64,000 bases of DNA. Source: Aquirufa ecclesiirivi. GTDB taxonomy: Bacteria > Bacteroidota > Bacteroidia > Cytophagales > Spirosomataceae. The notes under the pieces were generated by a model. The model saw only the letters and a list, made by a program, of their open reading frames with translations, did no database searches and had not been told where the DNA came from. The translations under genes and the position numbers were made by a program. This document shows, piece after piece, positions 55,501 to 63,558 of the stretch; position 1 is the first letter of the stretch; each line of letters opens with the position of its first letter. Where the stretch lies: positions 62,001 to 126,000 of the forward strand of contig NZ_JAANOP010000006.1 of assembly GCF_011250515.1 (NCBI RefSeq), given 5' to 3'.

Positions 55501-55710
55501 TATTCTGGTCAAGTGCCAATGACTCCTTTTGGTGGTCTTATGAACGATAAAGAAGTGGCGGATGTGTTAACCTATATTCGAAATGCATTTGGAAATAAAG
55601 GTTCTGTGATTAGCCCACAAAAGGTGAAGGAAGTAAGAGCTACTATTATAAGTAAAAAGGATTTTTATCAAGTGGATAAGCTCCTTTCTGAACACCCATT
55701 GGAAGATTAA
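52552..55710 (+). CDS. SGNH hydrolase-propeller-HEAT-cytochrome c fusion (PVC-type)
   Basis: 1052 residues with a signal peptide. Order: an SGNH/GDSL-like hydrolase domain (about 35-265, ending with TIDGLQLNNAGYQRL), a sugar-dehydrogenase-like propeller (about 370-720) with KPSQMTFDNKGRLWVA and MEFAPDGSLYFIDWHN, HEAT-like repeats (about 760-890), and a class I cytochrome c with CGTCHQLDGKG starting at Cys933. This is the PVC-type haem-binding CxxCH protein layout, known from Planctomycetes and Bacteroidota and thought to oxidise sugars in the periplasm. It is likely to act with the neighbouring Tat-exported oxidoreductase. Confidence 0.9.
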   Translation: MSFKIKFGIVGIVLAIIAFSSFQPSSSPYLSIKKNCHISLIGNNLGSRMINFDHFETELLLRYPDSLLTVRNLCDGGDTPGFRPHSSRNDPWAFPGAEKFQLEFAKNSGSEGHLEKHDVWLSRLKTDIIIAFFGYPESTEGAARLDNYKAELTAFIQNTQKQKYNGSQAPQLALVSPIAFEDISSLRDLPNGKKENERLAMYTKAMKEVADQNNVLFIDVFQVSQKWYEESQAPLTIDGLQLNNAGYQRLSLFLADQIFGKKATEVESRRALVQAAVDEKNWMWHNDFKIPNGVHVYGRRYNPFGPDNYPAEIEKIRQMTQVRQQAIWLAAREGKVLDVEAEDKKTRSLPAVTTNYNPEKNGSLRYLYGEEALKTIQVPAGYKLELFASEEQFPNLAKPSQMTFDNKGRLWVAAMPTYPHYKPGDPKPNDKLLIYEDTNGDGKADREIVFADHLQLPVGFEITQEGVFVSQGTNLVLLKDTNGDDKADSKEIIYSGFDDHDSHHEIHAFVSDESGAIYMGEGVFLHTNVETPYGTVRGTNGGFYRFNPTRRHLERVAQLSIPNPWGIAFDRWGQNFFAETSGPDVRWMMPGSVLSRYGEANHKSYNLIEEAHRVRPTSGLEFISSRHFPDEVQGDMLINNTIGFLGMKQHQIWDDGTGYKSKHRVDLVKSDDRNFRPVDMEFAPDGSLYFIDWHNILIGHMQHNARDPLRDHTHGRIYRITYPSRPLIKPAKVFGASIDELLENLKLPEYRTRYRTRRELRGRNVTEVIAKTKAWVAKLDKKDPSYEHHALEALWVTWGMNKIDQVLLSQLLQAKDYHVRAAAVRAVRYNGHQLANQAALLSQAAQDQHGRVRLEAIVAASWIGPAKGLPILALAKAKPLDDWMIHTYETALAHLSGKGVERKKEVYGATNLKGADLASYTAGGALFGKEGYCGTCHQLDGKGLTASGFPPLSGSKWVTGNQDRLIKLVLKGLMGPMTVNGVKYSGQVPMTPFGGLMNDKEVADVLTYIRNAFGNKGSVISPQKVKEVRATIISKKDFYQVDKLLSEHPLED

Positions 55711-55724
55711 TTGGGTCTTTCGTA

Positions 55725-55760
55725 AAAGCAGCTTATCATGTAGGCTGCTTTTTATTTTTT
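55725..55760 (+). terminator. Intrinsic terminator
   Basis: AAAGCAGC and GCTGCTTT pair over an 11-base loop, followed by a T-rich run, 15 bases after the stop of the fusion gene. Confidence 0.8.
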
Positions 55761-55863
55761 TTTACCAAGTATAATGTGTCATTTTGTACTTTATTATATT
55801 AAACTCTACTCTTAATCAAACATCAACCTTGGGGTTTAAATATCCTAGGTTCTTCCTTTTTTT

Positions 55864-57048
55864 ATGGAAAAAATTACCATAAACTATTATCTGTATTTTT
55901 TAGGATTCTTATTTTTCGCATTTGGAACTAGCTTATTACTAAAGAGGGGCTTATTGGCAACTCGCTTTCTCGGCTTACAGTTCATCCAATTAGGAATTCA
56001 ACTCTATTGCAGTTATTACATTCAATTACCTCTTATATTGGATCACCCAAATTATTTCAGAGTGATATCCCCTTTGTTTTATTTAATAGGGCCATTGTCT
56101 TATCTCTTTCAGCATTTTTTATTGTACCCAGAAAGAAAATTCAAGACAGTTTATTTTTTGCACTTTTTGCCATTTACTATTCATTTTTTAGAATTTTTAC
56201 CCCTTTATCTAAGCCCTGAAGCCATCAAATTAGCTGAAATTAATCAGGTTATCAGTGAAAACACCTTCAATACTTCAAAGTCTAATTTTGGACTGATTTC
56301 GATGAAATATCACCTGTATTTTAAGAGTATATCCTATATTGCTTATTTGGCCTTGATATCTTATGAATTATTTAAATATTATCAATCTGTTTCGAAGTCA
56401 TTCTTGGTAAAGAACAAGCTCATAGTTTTTTGGTTGACCGGGGATCTCTTTTTGAAAATTGTCGTTTTAGGATGTCATATTGCTTTTAATCTGATCTATC
56501 AAGATCAAGTGCAGATGATGGCTCGAGATTTTTTATATGCTGGGGAATTTGCTATTATGGCTTTATTTCTTTTTCTAAATCCACGATTATTGGATGGCCC
56601 ATTTTTAAAAGGCTTAGTTTTTCAACATTCTCATCGAGAAATTCAAGAAAAAACAGAAGGTTTTAAGGAGTTTGGATTTGATAATTCAAAAATCAATGTA
56701 AAGAATAAATCAATTTTGGAAAAATTAGATCGATATTTTGAATCAGAGTTTATTTTTTTAAAACCCAATATTTCTTTGAATTTGGTTGCGCATAGTTTAA
56801 AAATTAAACCTAGGTTGATACGTATATGCCTGCAAGATGAGCTTGACTTTTCCTTTACAGACTATGTAAATTCGTGGAGAATTCAATACGCCGAGGAGCA
56901 ATGTCGCGATAATCCTCGCTGGAAATCCTACAAAATCGAGGTTATAGCCACAGAATCGGGCTTTGGTACTCGTCAAAGTTTCAATGCGGCTGTGAAGAAG
57001 CTAAAAGGTGTTTCCCCCGGTCAGTACTTTGCTAAGTACATGAATTGA
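55864..57048 (+). CDS. Membrane-anchored AraC-family regulator
   Basis: 394 residues: about seven hydrophobic helices in the first 230 residues and a C-terminal AraC domain with ISLNLVAHSLKIKPRLIRIC and VIATESGFGTRQSFNAAVKKLKG. Same design as the regulator at 13386, though clearly a different sequence. It might control the sugar-oxidation genes before it. Confidence 0.85.
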   Translation: MEKITINYYLYFLGFLFFAFGTSLLLKRGLLATRFLGLQFIQLGIQLYCSYYIQLPLILDHPNYFRVISPLFYLIGPLSYLFQHFLLYPERKFKTVYFLHFLPFTIHFLEFLPLYLSPEAIKLAEINQVISENTFNTSKSNFGLISMKYHLYFKSISYIAYLALISYELFKYYQSVSKSFLVKNKLIVFWLTGDLFLKIVVLGCHIAFNLIYQDQVQMMARDFLYAGEFAIMALFLFLNPRLLDGPFLKGLVFQHSHREIQEKTEGFKEFGFDNSKINVKNKSILEKLDRYFESEFIFLKPNISLNLVAHSLKIKPRLIRICLQDELDFSFTDYVNSWRIQYAEEQCRDNPRWKSYKIEVIATESGFGTRQSFNAAVKKLKGVSPGQYFAKYMN

Positions 57049-57162
57049 TGTTCTCATGTTTAAATTTCATTTAAAATTTTAACAATCGATTTGTTCTCTT
57101 TTTAAAATTCGTAAAGAATATTTTTTAGTTAATTTTTCTTTACATGTACTCGAATTAAACAT

Positions 57163-57193
57163 TTTGTGATTGCAAATTATTCGTGTACCTTTG
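57163..57193 (+). promoter_or_regulatory. Bacteroidota-type promoter
   Basis: TTTG (57163-57166) and TACCTTTG (57186-57193, fits TAnnTTTG) are 19 bases apart, the spacing expected for a -33/-7 pair. No ORF begins downstream; the candidate small RNA does. Confidence 0.7.
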
Positions 57194-57198
57194 AAGTG

Positions 57199-57330
57199 TT
57201 ATAAAAATGAATTATCTCTTGAGACGGTTTGTGTTGTTTCTCTTAGAGTTTTCTTATAACCCCGAAACTGATATAATTTAGAACACGGAGTAATGTAAAT
57301 CCAAGATTCAATGAATCTTGGATTTTTTTT
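57199..57330 (+). ncRNA. Candidate small RNA, about 130 nt
   Basis: Starts a few bases after a good promoter match and ends in a perfect intrinsic terminator. GTTATAA (57198-57204) pairs with TTATAAC further on, closing a long arm with inner complementary CTCTT/AGAG segments, and a CCCCGAAACTG...CACGGAG part follows. No ORF of note lies within it. It resembles none of the RNA families I know. Its 5' end is inferred from promoter spacing. Confidence 0.55.
57298..57330 (+). terminator. Perfect intrinsic terminator
   Basis: AATCCAAGATTC and GAATCTTGGATT pair perfectly over a 3-base loop and run into eight Ts. It ends the candidate small RNA; the gene at 57351 reads toward it, so it may serve both strands. 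Confidence 0.9.
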
Positions 57331-57350
57331 GTGCCTAATTTGCAAGGTAA

Positions 57351-59060
57351 TTATTTTAACACCAGAGTATGTAATTGGGAATCCACCTGAATGATTTGCT
57401 TCAATGCATATAATGCGTTCTTTGACGAAGGTACTTGTGTATCTAAATTCCAAAGATAGAGCTTGTATATCCCTGTTTTAAGTGATTCATGATTGATTCT
57501 AATGGATCCGTAATCAGCTCGATAGTTTTCCATGCTTAGGAAGTTCTTTTTTCCATTTAAAGCAAATTGTATCGGAAGAATGTAGCTGTGGTTTATTTTA
57601 TCTGTTGGCTTTAGAATCATAAACCACTGTTTTTTGATTCCAGAGCTAAAAGGGAACTGTTGAAATTCTAACCAATAATAGTGATTCATCCAAGTAGCAT
57701 GCTTTTGCTGCATGATTTCTTTATATTCCTTAGATTGAATTGGAATAGAAATTTCACTAATTGGTTTCGTATTTGACTGTTCTAATGGATTAATCCATGG
57801 ATGATTCATCGAATATATTCCTTTCTTTTCAGCTTCTAGAAGTATAGGTTTGGCATTCATTAAAAATCCAGAACTGACAGATAAGATTGTTTGATTATTT
57901 TTCCAGTTGATTCTGTCTGCAATGAAACTCATTTTTTGGTATTGTTGGGCTATACTATGGTTAAAATATGAAAGCCCATAAAATGGAATACTATACAGTA
58001 GCATCCCTATTAAAAGTATGTTGTGATAGCGTTTATGGCTGTGTAACAACATATGTAAATATACAATGATGATGGATAAGGAAGCATATAATTGAAAGCG
58101 ACTATAAATGGTATAATGTTCTGCAGATCGAACTAGTGCAATTAAACCTGCTGAAAAGAGTATAAAGGTTAAAATTCCTAAATATGTACCCTGGTCTTTG
58201 TTTTTTAAATTGAATTTACTGTGATCGATACTAAAAAAGGTGAAAATACTAACTACGATGAAACCTATAAACCATGAAAATACTAGTCCAATTTTCGGAA
58301 ATTCCATAGCACTTGCTCCGATGAATCCCAAGAAAGACAAAAGGATATGCTTGATATTCCAATGAAATTTCACGGCTTGTCCCATGTGATAGATCTGTAA
58401 ATAAAAAGCAAAGAATAGTAATAAGCAGATGCCTATGATGAAGGCATTTTTCCAATTCTTTTGTAATAAATAAACGTATGCGAGCGCAATAAAAACAATA
58501 AAGCCATTTCCAAATGTAAAAGATGCAAAAAAGGCTAATACGATGGACCATGTTAAGGCATAAGCTTTGTCTTCCGTAATTAAATAAAGACTAGTGAGTA
58601 AAAATAATGTTACATGTCCATGCTGTAGCCCTGTGATAGCCCAATTGGAAACTTCGTGGTATTGGGGTTGCAACCAAAGGAAAGCCACTGGAATGAAATA
58701 AACCAAATGGAGCTTTTGCCTTTTAAATAAGCGATATAATAAATATAGAATGAGGATTAATTCGCTTAAAGTAAGCCAAATTAAATGCTGGAAATTTACT
58801 TGGCCAACTAGTAAATAGTCTATCCAAGTAACAAGTCTAGGTATTACAATGGAATGATCGTTATCGACACGAAAAAGTGCTTGAAAAAAATCGGACCAGT
58901 TCCAAGGTGTATTTTTAGTGGTATTGATAAACTCTAATAAAGTGACATCATCTTGATAGGGGAAATCAAAACTGAAATAGAGTATGTAGCACACAAATAT
59001 TCCAATCAAAGTTAAGATGAGTATGGCTGAAATAAAGGTAAGTGCTTTAGACATAGGCAA
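57351..59060 (-). CDS. Polytopic membrane protein, GT-C-like
   Basis: 569 residues with about 11-12 hydrophobic helices in the first 350 residues and a soluble C-terminal part. The loop after the first helix reads FSFDFPYQDDVTLLEF, the acidic pair in the first external loop being the mark of GT-C membrane glycosyltransferases that use lipid-linked sugars. No specific family was recognised. It is transcribed divergently from a family 9 glycosyltransferase, which fits a cell-surface glycan role. Confidence 0.55.
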   Translation of the reverse strand: MPMSKALTFISAILILTLIGIFVCYILYFSFDFPYQDDVTLLEFINTTKNTPWNWSDFFQALFRVDNDHSIVIPRLVTWIDYLLVGQVNFQHLIWLTLSELILILYLLYRLFKRQKLHLVYFIPVAFLWLQPQYHEVSNWAITGLQHGHVTLFLLTSLYLITEDKAYALTWSIVLAFFASFTFGNGFIVFIALAYVYLLQKNWKNAFIIGICLLLFFAFYLQIYHMGQAVKFHWNIKHILLSFLGFIGASAMEFPKIGLVFSWFIGFIVVSIFTFFSIDHSKFNLKNKDQGTYLGILTFILFSAGLIALVRSAEHYTIYSRFQLYASLSIIIVYLHMLLHSHKRYHNILLIGMLLYSIPFYGLSYFNHSIAQQYQKMSFIADRINWKNNQTILSVSSGFLMNAKPILLEAEKKGIYSMNHPWINPLEQSNTKPISEISIPIQSKEYKEIMQQKHATWMNHYYWLEFQQFPFSSGIKKQWFMILKPTDKINHSYILPIQFALNGKKNFLSMENYRADYGSIRINHESLKTGIYKLYLWNLDTQVPSSKNALYALKQIIQVDSQLHTLVLK

Positions 59061-59156
59061 AATTAATCTCCAAATTTAAGGAAAATTTAAAGAATAGACT
59101 TGAATGAATTTAAGTCTTATTGTGGGTAAATATGCTAGGTTCTGATTTTTTAGTTT

Positions 59157-59164
59157 TATTTTTG
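59157..59164 (+). promoter_or_regulatory. Candidate -7 promoter box
   Basis: TATTTTTG fits TAnnTTTG and lies 63 bases upstream of the glycosyltransferase ATG at 59228. No good -33 element at proper spacing. Confidence 0.35.
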
Positions 59165-59227
59165 AAAACCTATATAGATCTGGAAGAAATTTCTGGTTCT
59201 TTTAAACCTATTTAAATTTTATAAATC

Positions 59228-60205
59228 ATGTTTCATCGAGTGACCTATGCGATAGGTTCATTGGCGTATTTTTTAAGCCTCAGTTGCCGTATACTTTTCA
59301 AACGTTTATTTCAACCAACTAAAGTACATATTGGTATTCTCATGGATGGCGATCTAGGAGATATGGTTGCCTCCGAACCTATTTTAGGGGCCTTACAGCA
59401 GAAATTCGGAAATGTTGCTATTTATTGGATTACCGAAAAACGCTATTTCCCCTTATTTTCTCAACACCCATTAATTTCCGAATTGCTGGATGAATATTCC
59501 TTGTTGGTAGCTCGGTTTTTATTGTCATGGAATCCTTTTACGCAATTTTATTTTTTACAATTAAGTGATTTCAGAATAGATCCTGTATTTCAGATTTCTT
59601 TACAAAATGAGAAAGCTGACGCATTGGGGATTCGATTGAACAATTACTATCACCAATATAATTTATTGGAAATTTCATCCCAATTAGCTGATTTAGGTAG
59701 GATGAAAGGCCAACCTCATTTGTATGTGGATGATCAAGAATTACGATTTGACTTACCAAAAACGTATTGGCTGGTTCATTGTAAATCCAATGCAGGATTA
59801 CGAGATTGGAAGGATGAACACTGGCATCAACTCATTTTGGATGCTATAGCTACTTGGGGAGTTCATGTAGTAGAAATAGGTATGAAGAATCCATTGAAAT
59901 TGAAACACCCTCAATTTACCTCTTTGGTAGGTCAATGTAATTTGATGGAAACTATGAAAATCATACAGGGTGCATCCTTTTTTATCGGTTTGGATTCAGG
60001 TCCCACTCACATGGCGAATGCTTTTCAAATTCCCGGATTGGTGATTTGTGGAGAATTTACTTACTTTAAAAAATATATGTCTTATTCTGGTTTTTATCAG
60101 GAAAGTAAGCAGACAAAAGTGATGTTTAATCCAGCGGGTAGGGCAGATGGATTAGGATATGATGAAGTTTGGCAACAATTAGTTGCCCTACAAGAAAATA
60201 AATAG
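59228..60205 (+). CDS. Glycosyltransferase family 9 (heptosyltransferase-like)
   Basis: 325 residues. The N-terminal MDGDLGDMVASEPILGALQ matches the GxLGDxxxxxP motif of ADP-heptose:LPS heptosyltransferases and the C-terminal FFIGLDSGPTHMANAFQIPG is the donor-binding motif of the family. It transfers a sugar in outer-membrane glycan synthesis in the cytoplasm. The GntP permease gene follows by four bases. Confidence 0.88.
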   Translation: MFHRVTYAIGSLAYFLSLSCRILFKRLFQPTKVHIGILMDGDLGDMVASEPILGALQQKFGNVAIYWITEKRYFPLFSQHPLISELLDEYSLLVARFLLSWNPFTQFYFLQLSDFRIDPVFQISLQNEKADALGIRLNNYYHQYNLLEISSQLADLGRMKGQPHLYVDDQELRFDLPKTYWLVHCKSNAGLRDWKDEHWHQLILDAIATWGVHVVEIGMKNPLKLKHPQFTSLVGQCNLMETMKIIQGASFFIGLDSGPTHMANAFQIPGLVICGEFTYFKKYMSYSGFYQESKQTKVMFNPAGRADGLGYDEVWQQLVALQENK

Positions 60206-60208
60206 CCT

Positions 60209-61513
60209 ATGCTATTTCTGATTACTTTAGGAGCGATCATTTCTTTGGTTTTAGCTATGACTTGGCTAAAATTACCTCCATTTGTAGCTTTTACGGGGGT
60301 TAGTATCTTAGCGGGTGTTGCCTTTCAATTAAGTCCAGAAATTATATTTAAAGCTATCCAAGAGGGGATGGGCAGTACCCTAGGTTCCATTGCAGGCATA
60401 CTTGCATTTGGTTCTATTTTAGGGAAGTGGGTCGGAATCAGTGGTGCTGCGCAAAAAATGACTGAAGTCTTATTGAAGCTTTCGGGTACTCGATACGCTC
60501 GAATTGCTTTTATGTTGGCTGGTTTTTTGGTAGGACTTCCACTTTTTTATTCGGTAGCCTTTATGTTGTTGGCGCCACTAGTGATTTCTGCGGCAGCTAA
60601 ATTAAAACAACCTGCTACATTTTTGGCATTGCCCATGCTCGCCTCTTTGACGGTTACCCAGGGCTATTTACCTCCACATCCAGCACCCTTGGCAATTATG
60701 CAGGAGTTTGGTGCCGACTTGTCCAAAACAATGTTGTATGGTGTGGCTATAGCCATCCCGGCCATTTTAGTTTCAGGTTTGTGGTTTGGTATGACTACTA
60801 AAAATATAACCACTCCAGCTAATCAAGCATTTGTTTTTGTAGATAATGAAAAAAGAACCAATGGTCCTCAGTTATCCACGTTTGCTAGTTTCTTGATGGT
60901 TTTATTTCCAATCATTTTATTAGCTCTTGGCTCTTTTGGTTCCAATACCTTCCCATCCATTGCGGCGTATATTTCTAATCCTGTATTTTCCTTATTTCTC
61001 TCTGTTTTGTTGGCAGGTATTTTGTTAAAACGGATCGGATTTAGTTCAGATACCTTATTGAGTACCTCCATGGTATCGATCAAAGATATTGCAGGGATAT
61101 TATTGATTTTTGGGGGTGCTGGGGCTTTGAAACAGGTATTAGTCGTCGCTGGGGTCAGTCTGGCCGTAGCAGATAGTCTAGGTTCCTCTACTTGGAATGT
61201 TTATGTATTAGGTTGGACTATGGCTGCTATCATTCGTGTTTGTGTCGGTTCTTCTACGGTGGCGGGTATTACTGCTGCAGGTTTTATGAAAGTGATTTTG
61301 GTGAATTCTACTGCGGACCCCAACCTCATGGTTTTAGCTCTTGGAGCAGGGAGTATGATGTTTTCACATGTGAATGATACTGGATTTTGGTTATTCAGAG
61401 AATATTTTTCCTTGAATTTTAAGGATACGATTCGATCTTGGACCCTGATGGATACGTTAGTCTCCATCACTGGACTAATAGGAGTGTTGGTTTTGGACCA
61501 AATTCTATTTTAG
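60209..61513 (+). CDS. GntP-family gluconate/organic acid permease
   Basis: 434 residues, about 12 membrane helices, with GSTLGSIAGILAFGSILGKW near the N-terminus, LPPHPAPLAIMQEFGAD and HVNDTGFWLFREYF toward the C-terminus, the typical GntP signatures. The family imports gluconate and related sugar acids. The D-2-hydroxyacid dehydrogenase at 62288 could act on such an acid (for example D-glycerate), but this is only an inference. Confidence 0.92.
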   Translation: MLFLITLGAIISLVLAMTWLKLPPFVAFTGVSILAGVAFQLSPEIIFKAIQEGMGSTLGSIAGILAFGSILGKWVGISGAAQKMTEVLLKLSGTRYARIAFMLAGFLVGLPLFYSVAFMLLAPLVISAAAKLKQPATFLALPMLASLTVTQGYLPPHPAPLAIMQEFGADLSKTMLYGVAIAIPAILVSGLWFGMTTKNITTPANQAFVFVDNEKRTNGPQLSTFASFLMVLFPIILLALGSFGSNTFPSIAAYISNPVFSLFLSVLLAGILLKRIGFSSDTLLSTSMVSIKDIAGILLIFGGAGALKQVLVVAGVSLAVADSLGSSTWNVYVLGWTMAAIIRVCVGSSTVAGITAAGFMKVILVNSTADPNLMVLALGAGSMMFSHVNDTGFWLFREYFSLNFKDTIRSWTLMDTLVSITGLIGVLVLDQILF

Positions 61514-61601
61514 CGATGCTGTTTGATTCCCAACAGACTGACCTAAGTCATTGTTTCATCCATTAGATTTGTCTAATTTAGTTCGAACATCCCTAATTTG
61601 T

Positions 61602-62291
61602 ATGAAAAATTTCTTGTACTCCCTTGTTCTACTAGCCGTATTTTCATGTCAATCTTCCCAATCTGAAAATCAAGAAGTGCTAGTTCCTAATTTGATTTTA
61701 AATGATGTGCTGGCTTGTAAAGATCTGGCGGGCTTACAAGCTCAGTATGGTAAAGAATCCCTCGTGGCAGATACTACTTGGATTTTGAATGAAGATACTT
61801 TGCGTGGTTCAATTCTGTATCCCAATACCAACAAGCAAGTTTTTATCATGTACCATCAAGGGCAAATATTGGATGTATCTTTGCTTGGAAAACAGTCTTT
61901 ATGGAAAACGAATTCGGGATTATACTTGGGTTTAAAAGTACTTGATGTGGAGAAATTGAATCAAAAGAATTTTACTATATCGGGTTTCGATTGGGTTAAC
62001 GGAGGCATGGTGGTTAGTTGGGAAGGAGGAAAACTGGGAGGGGATAATTTGACGCACGTGGTTCAATTTAGTAATGCTGAAAACCAACATGAAGGACTTT
62101 CCGATATGGAGTACGGTCAAATATCTGGAGAAGCTGAATTTGATATTCGCCATCCGTTGATTCAAAAACTAAATCCTAGTATAGATCAATTAGCCCTTGT
62201 GAAACCTTATGTACCTTCCAAATCAGAAGGTCAATCCATGGGTAAGCATATTACTAAATCTCAGATGCCCAAGATAAAGAAAAAGCATTAA
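61602..62291 (+). CDS. Hypothetical lipoprotein
   Basis: About 229 residues from the ATG at 61602 (MKNFLYSLVLLAVFSCQSSQ), a lipoprotein signal; the ATG at 61551 gives no feature before it. The mature part has strands such as IFDWVNGGMVVSW-like runs and a Lys-rich end. I recognise no family. Its stop overlaps the end of the opposing dehydrogenase gene by four bases. Confidence 0.65.
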   Translation: MKNFLYSLVLLAVFSCQSSQSENQEVLVPNLILNDVLACKDLAGLQAQYGKESLVADTTWILNEDTLRGSILYPNTNKQVFIMYHQGQILDVSLLGKQSLWKTNSGLYLGLKVLDVEKLNQKNFTISGFDWVNGGMVVSWEGGKLGGDNLTHVVQFSNAENQHEGLSDMEYGQISGEAEFDIRHPLIQKLNPSIDQLALVKPYVPSKSEGQSMGKHITKSQMPKIKKKH

Positions 62292-63232
62292 TTGACCTGA
62301 TTGATTGCTTTTCCTGCTAAAAATCCAGCCAGCGTAGTGATGAGGCTTTGAATAATGCGTGTTCTTGCCTCAAAGCTCAACCAGGCATTATGCGGTGTGA
62401 TGTAGGCATGATTAATTCCTAGTAAAGGATGATGTATATTGGGTGGTTCTTGATCTAATACATCCAATAAAGCCGCGGCAATTTGTTTTTCTTGTAGGGC
62501 TTTGGCCAATGCCAAAGAATCGACCAATCCACCTCGGGAGCTATTGATTAATATCGCATGCGATGGCATCCAAGCTAAAAATTCAGCATTGATGAGTTGA
62601 TCTGTTTGTGGGTTTAATGGGCAATGTAAACTGATCACATCACAGGTTTGAGCTAATTCCTTTTTAGATAAATAAGTCCTGTTTTTAAGTTGTAAATCAC
62701 GTGTATGGTGATAATATACTTGCATTCCCAGGCTTTCGGCCATATTGGCAAAACATTGTCCAATGTTCCCCATACCAATAATACCTAGTTTCTTGTCAGC
62801 TAATTCGGTCAAAGGACTTAATGAATAGGACCAATCGTTTTTACTCCATTCTCCAGCTTGTACGGATTGATTGTGTAGTTCCACTCGATTACACCAAGCC
62901 AATAAGAGGGCCAAGGTATGCTGAGCCACCGAATAAGTGCCATAGGCAGGGACATTGGATACTTGAATTCCTCTTTCTTTACATGCTTGAATGTCGACGG
63001 AATTATACCCCGTGGCTGCTACTAGGACTAATTTCAATTGCGTGAAATGAGACAACGCTTTTTCATTGACCAGGCATTTATTCGTGACTAATACGGCTGC
63101 GTTCGGGTCTCGTAAGTTAATATCAGCTTCATTGGTTTTTTCGTAGAAATCAACTTCTCCATAAGCACTCAATGAAGTTCTTGAAATATCTTGTTGAAAT
63201 AAGGCTAAGCCATCTAAAATTACAATTTTCAT
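62288..63232 (-). CDS. D-2-hydroxyacid dehydrogenase
   Basis: 314 residues of the D-isomer 2-hydroxyacid dehydrogenase family: nucleotide motif LGIIGMGNIGQCF, SSRGGLVDS with the catalytic Arg, LDVLDQEPP with the Glu and ITPHNAWLS with the catalytic His. Closest in look to glycerate/hydroxypyruvate reductases. It overlaps the MazG-like gene by four bases and is in one operon with it and dtd. Confidence 0.92.
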   Translation of the reverse strand: MKIVILDGLALFQQDISRTSLSAYGEVDFYEKTNEADINLRDPNAAVLVTNKCLVNEKALSHFTQLKLVLVAATGYNSVDIQACKERGIQVSNVPAYGTYSVAQHTLALLLAWCNRVELHNQSVQAGEWSKNDWSYSLSPLTELADKKLGIIGMGNIGQCFANMAESLGMQVYYHHTRDLQLKNRTYLSKKELAQTCDVISLHCPLNPQTDQLINAEFLAWMPSHAILINSSRGGLVDSLALAKALQEKQIAAALLDVLDQEPPNIHHPLLGINHAYITPHNAWLSFEARTRIIQSLITTLAGFLAGKAINQVN

Positions 63233-63558
63233 GCTTTTAGTTTCGGATTATTGTGATGCCGATCTTGGTCTCTGAACGATTTTTTAGCTAAATTTTGCTC
63301 AAGGGCTTTTTCTAAATCGATGCCCGTTTGGTTTGCTAAACAAATTAGAACAAACAACACATCGGCCATTTCATCCCCCAAATCTTTTTGTTTGTCGGAC
63401 TCCTTTTCTGATTGTTCCCCATACCTTCTGGCGATAATACGTGCCACTTCTCCCACTTCTTCCGTGAGCATGGCCATGTTAGTCAGTTCATTAAAATAAC
63501 GGACACCTACGGTTTTAATCCATTGGTCAACTTGTTTTTGTGCTTCTTGTATCGTCAT
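63229..63558 (-). CDS. MazG-like nucleotide pyrophosphohydrolase
   Basis: 109 residues, the short single-domain MazG type. EEVGEVARIIARRYGEQ supplies the first acidic helix motif and LGDEMADVLFVLICLANQ the second (ExxD). It hydrolyses non-canonical or excess NTPs to NMP and pyrophosphate. Its start abuts the dtd stop (one-base overlap). Confidence 0.92.
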   Translation of the reverse strand: MTIQEAQKQVDQWIKTVGVRYFNELTNMAMLTEEVGEVARIIARRYGEQSEKESDKQKDLGDEMADVLFVLICLANQTGIDLEKALEQNLAKKSFRDQDRHHNNPKLKA

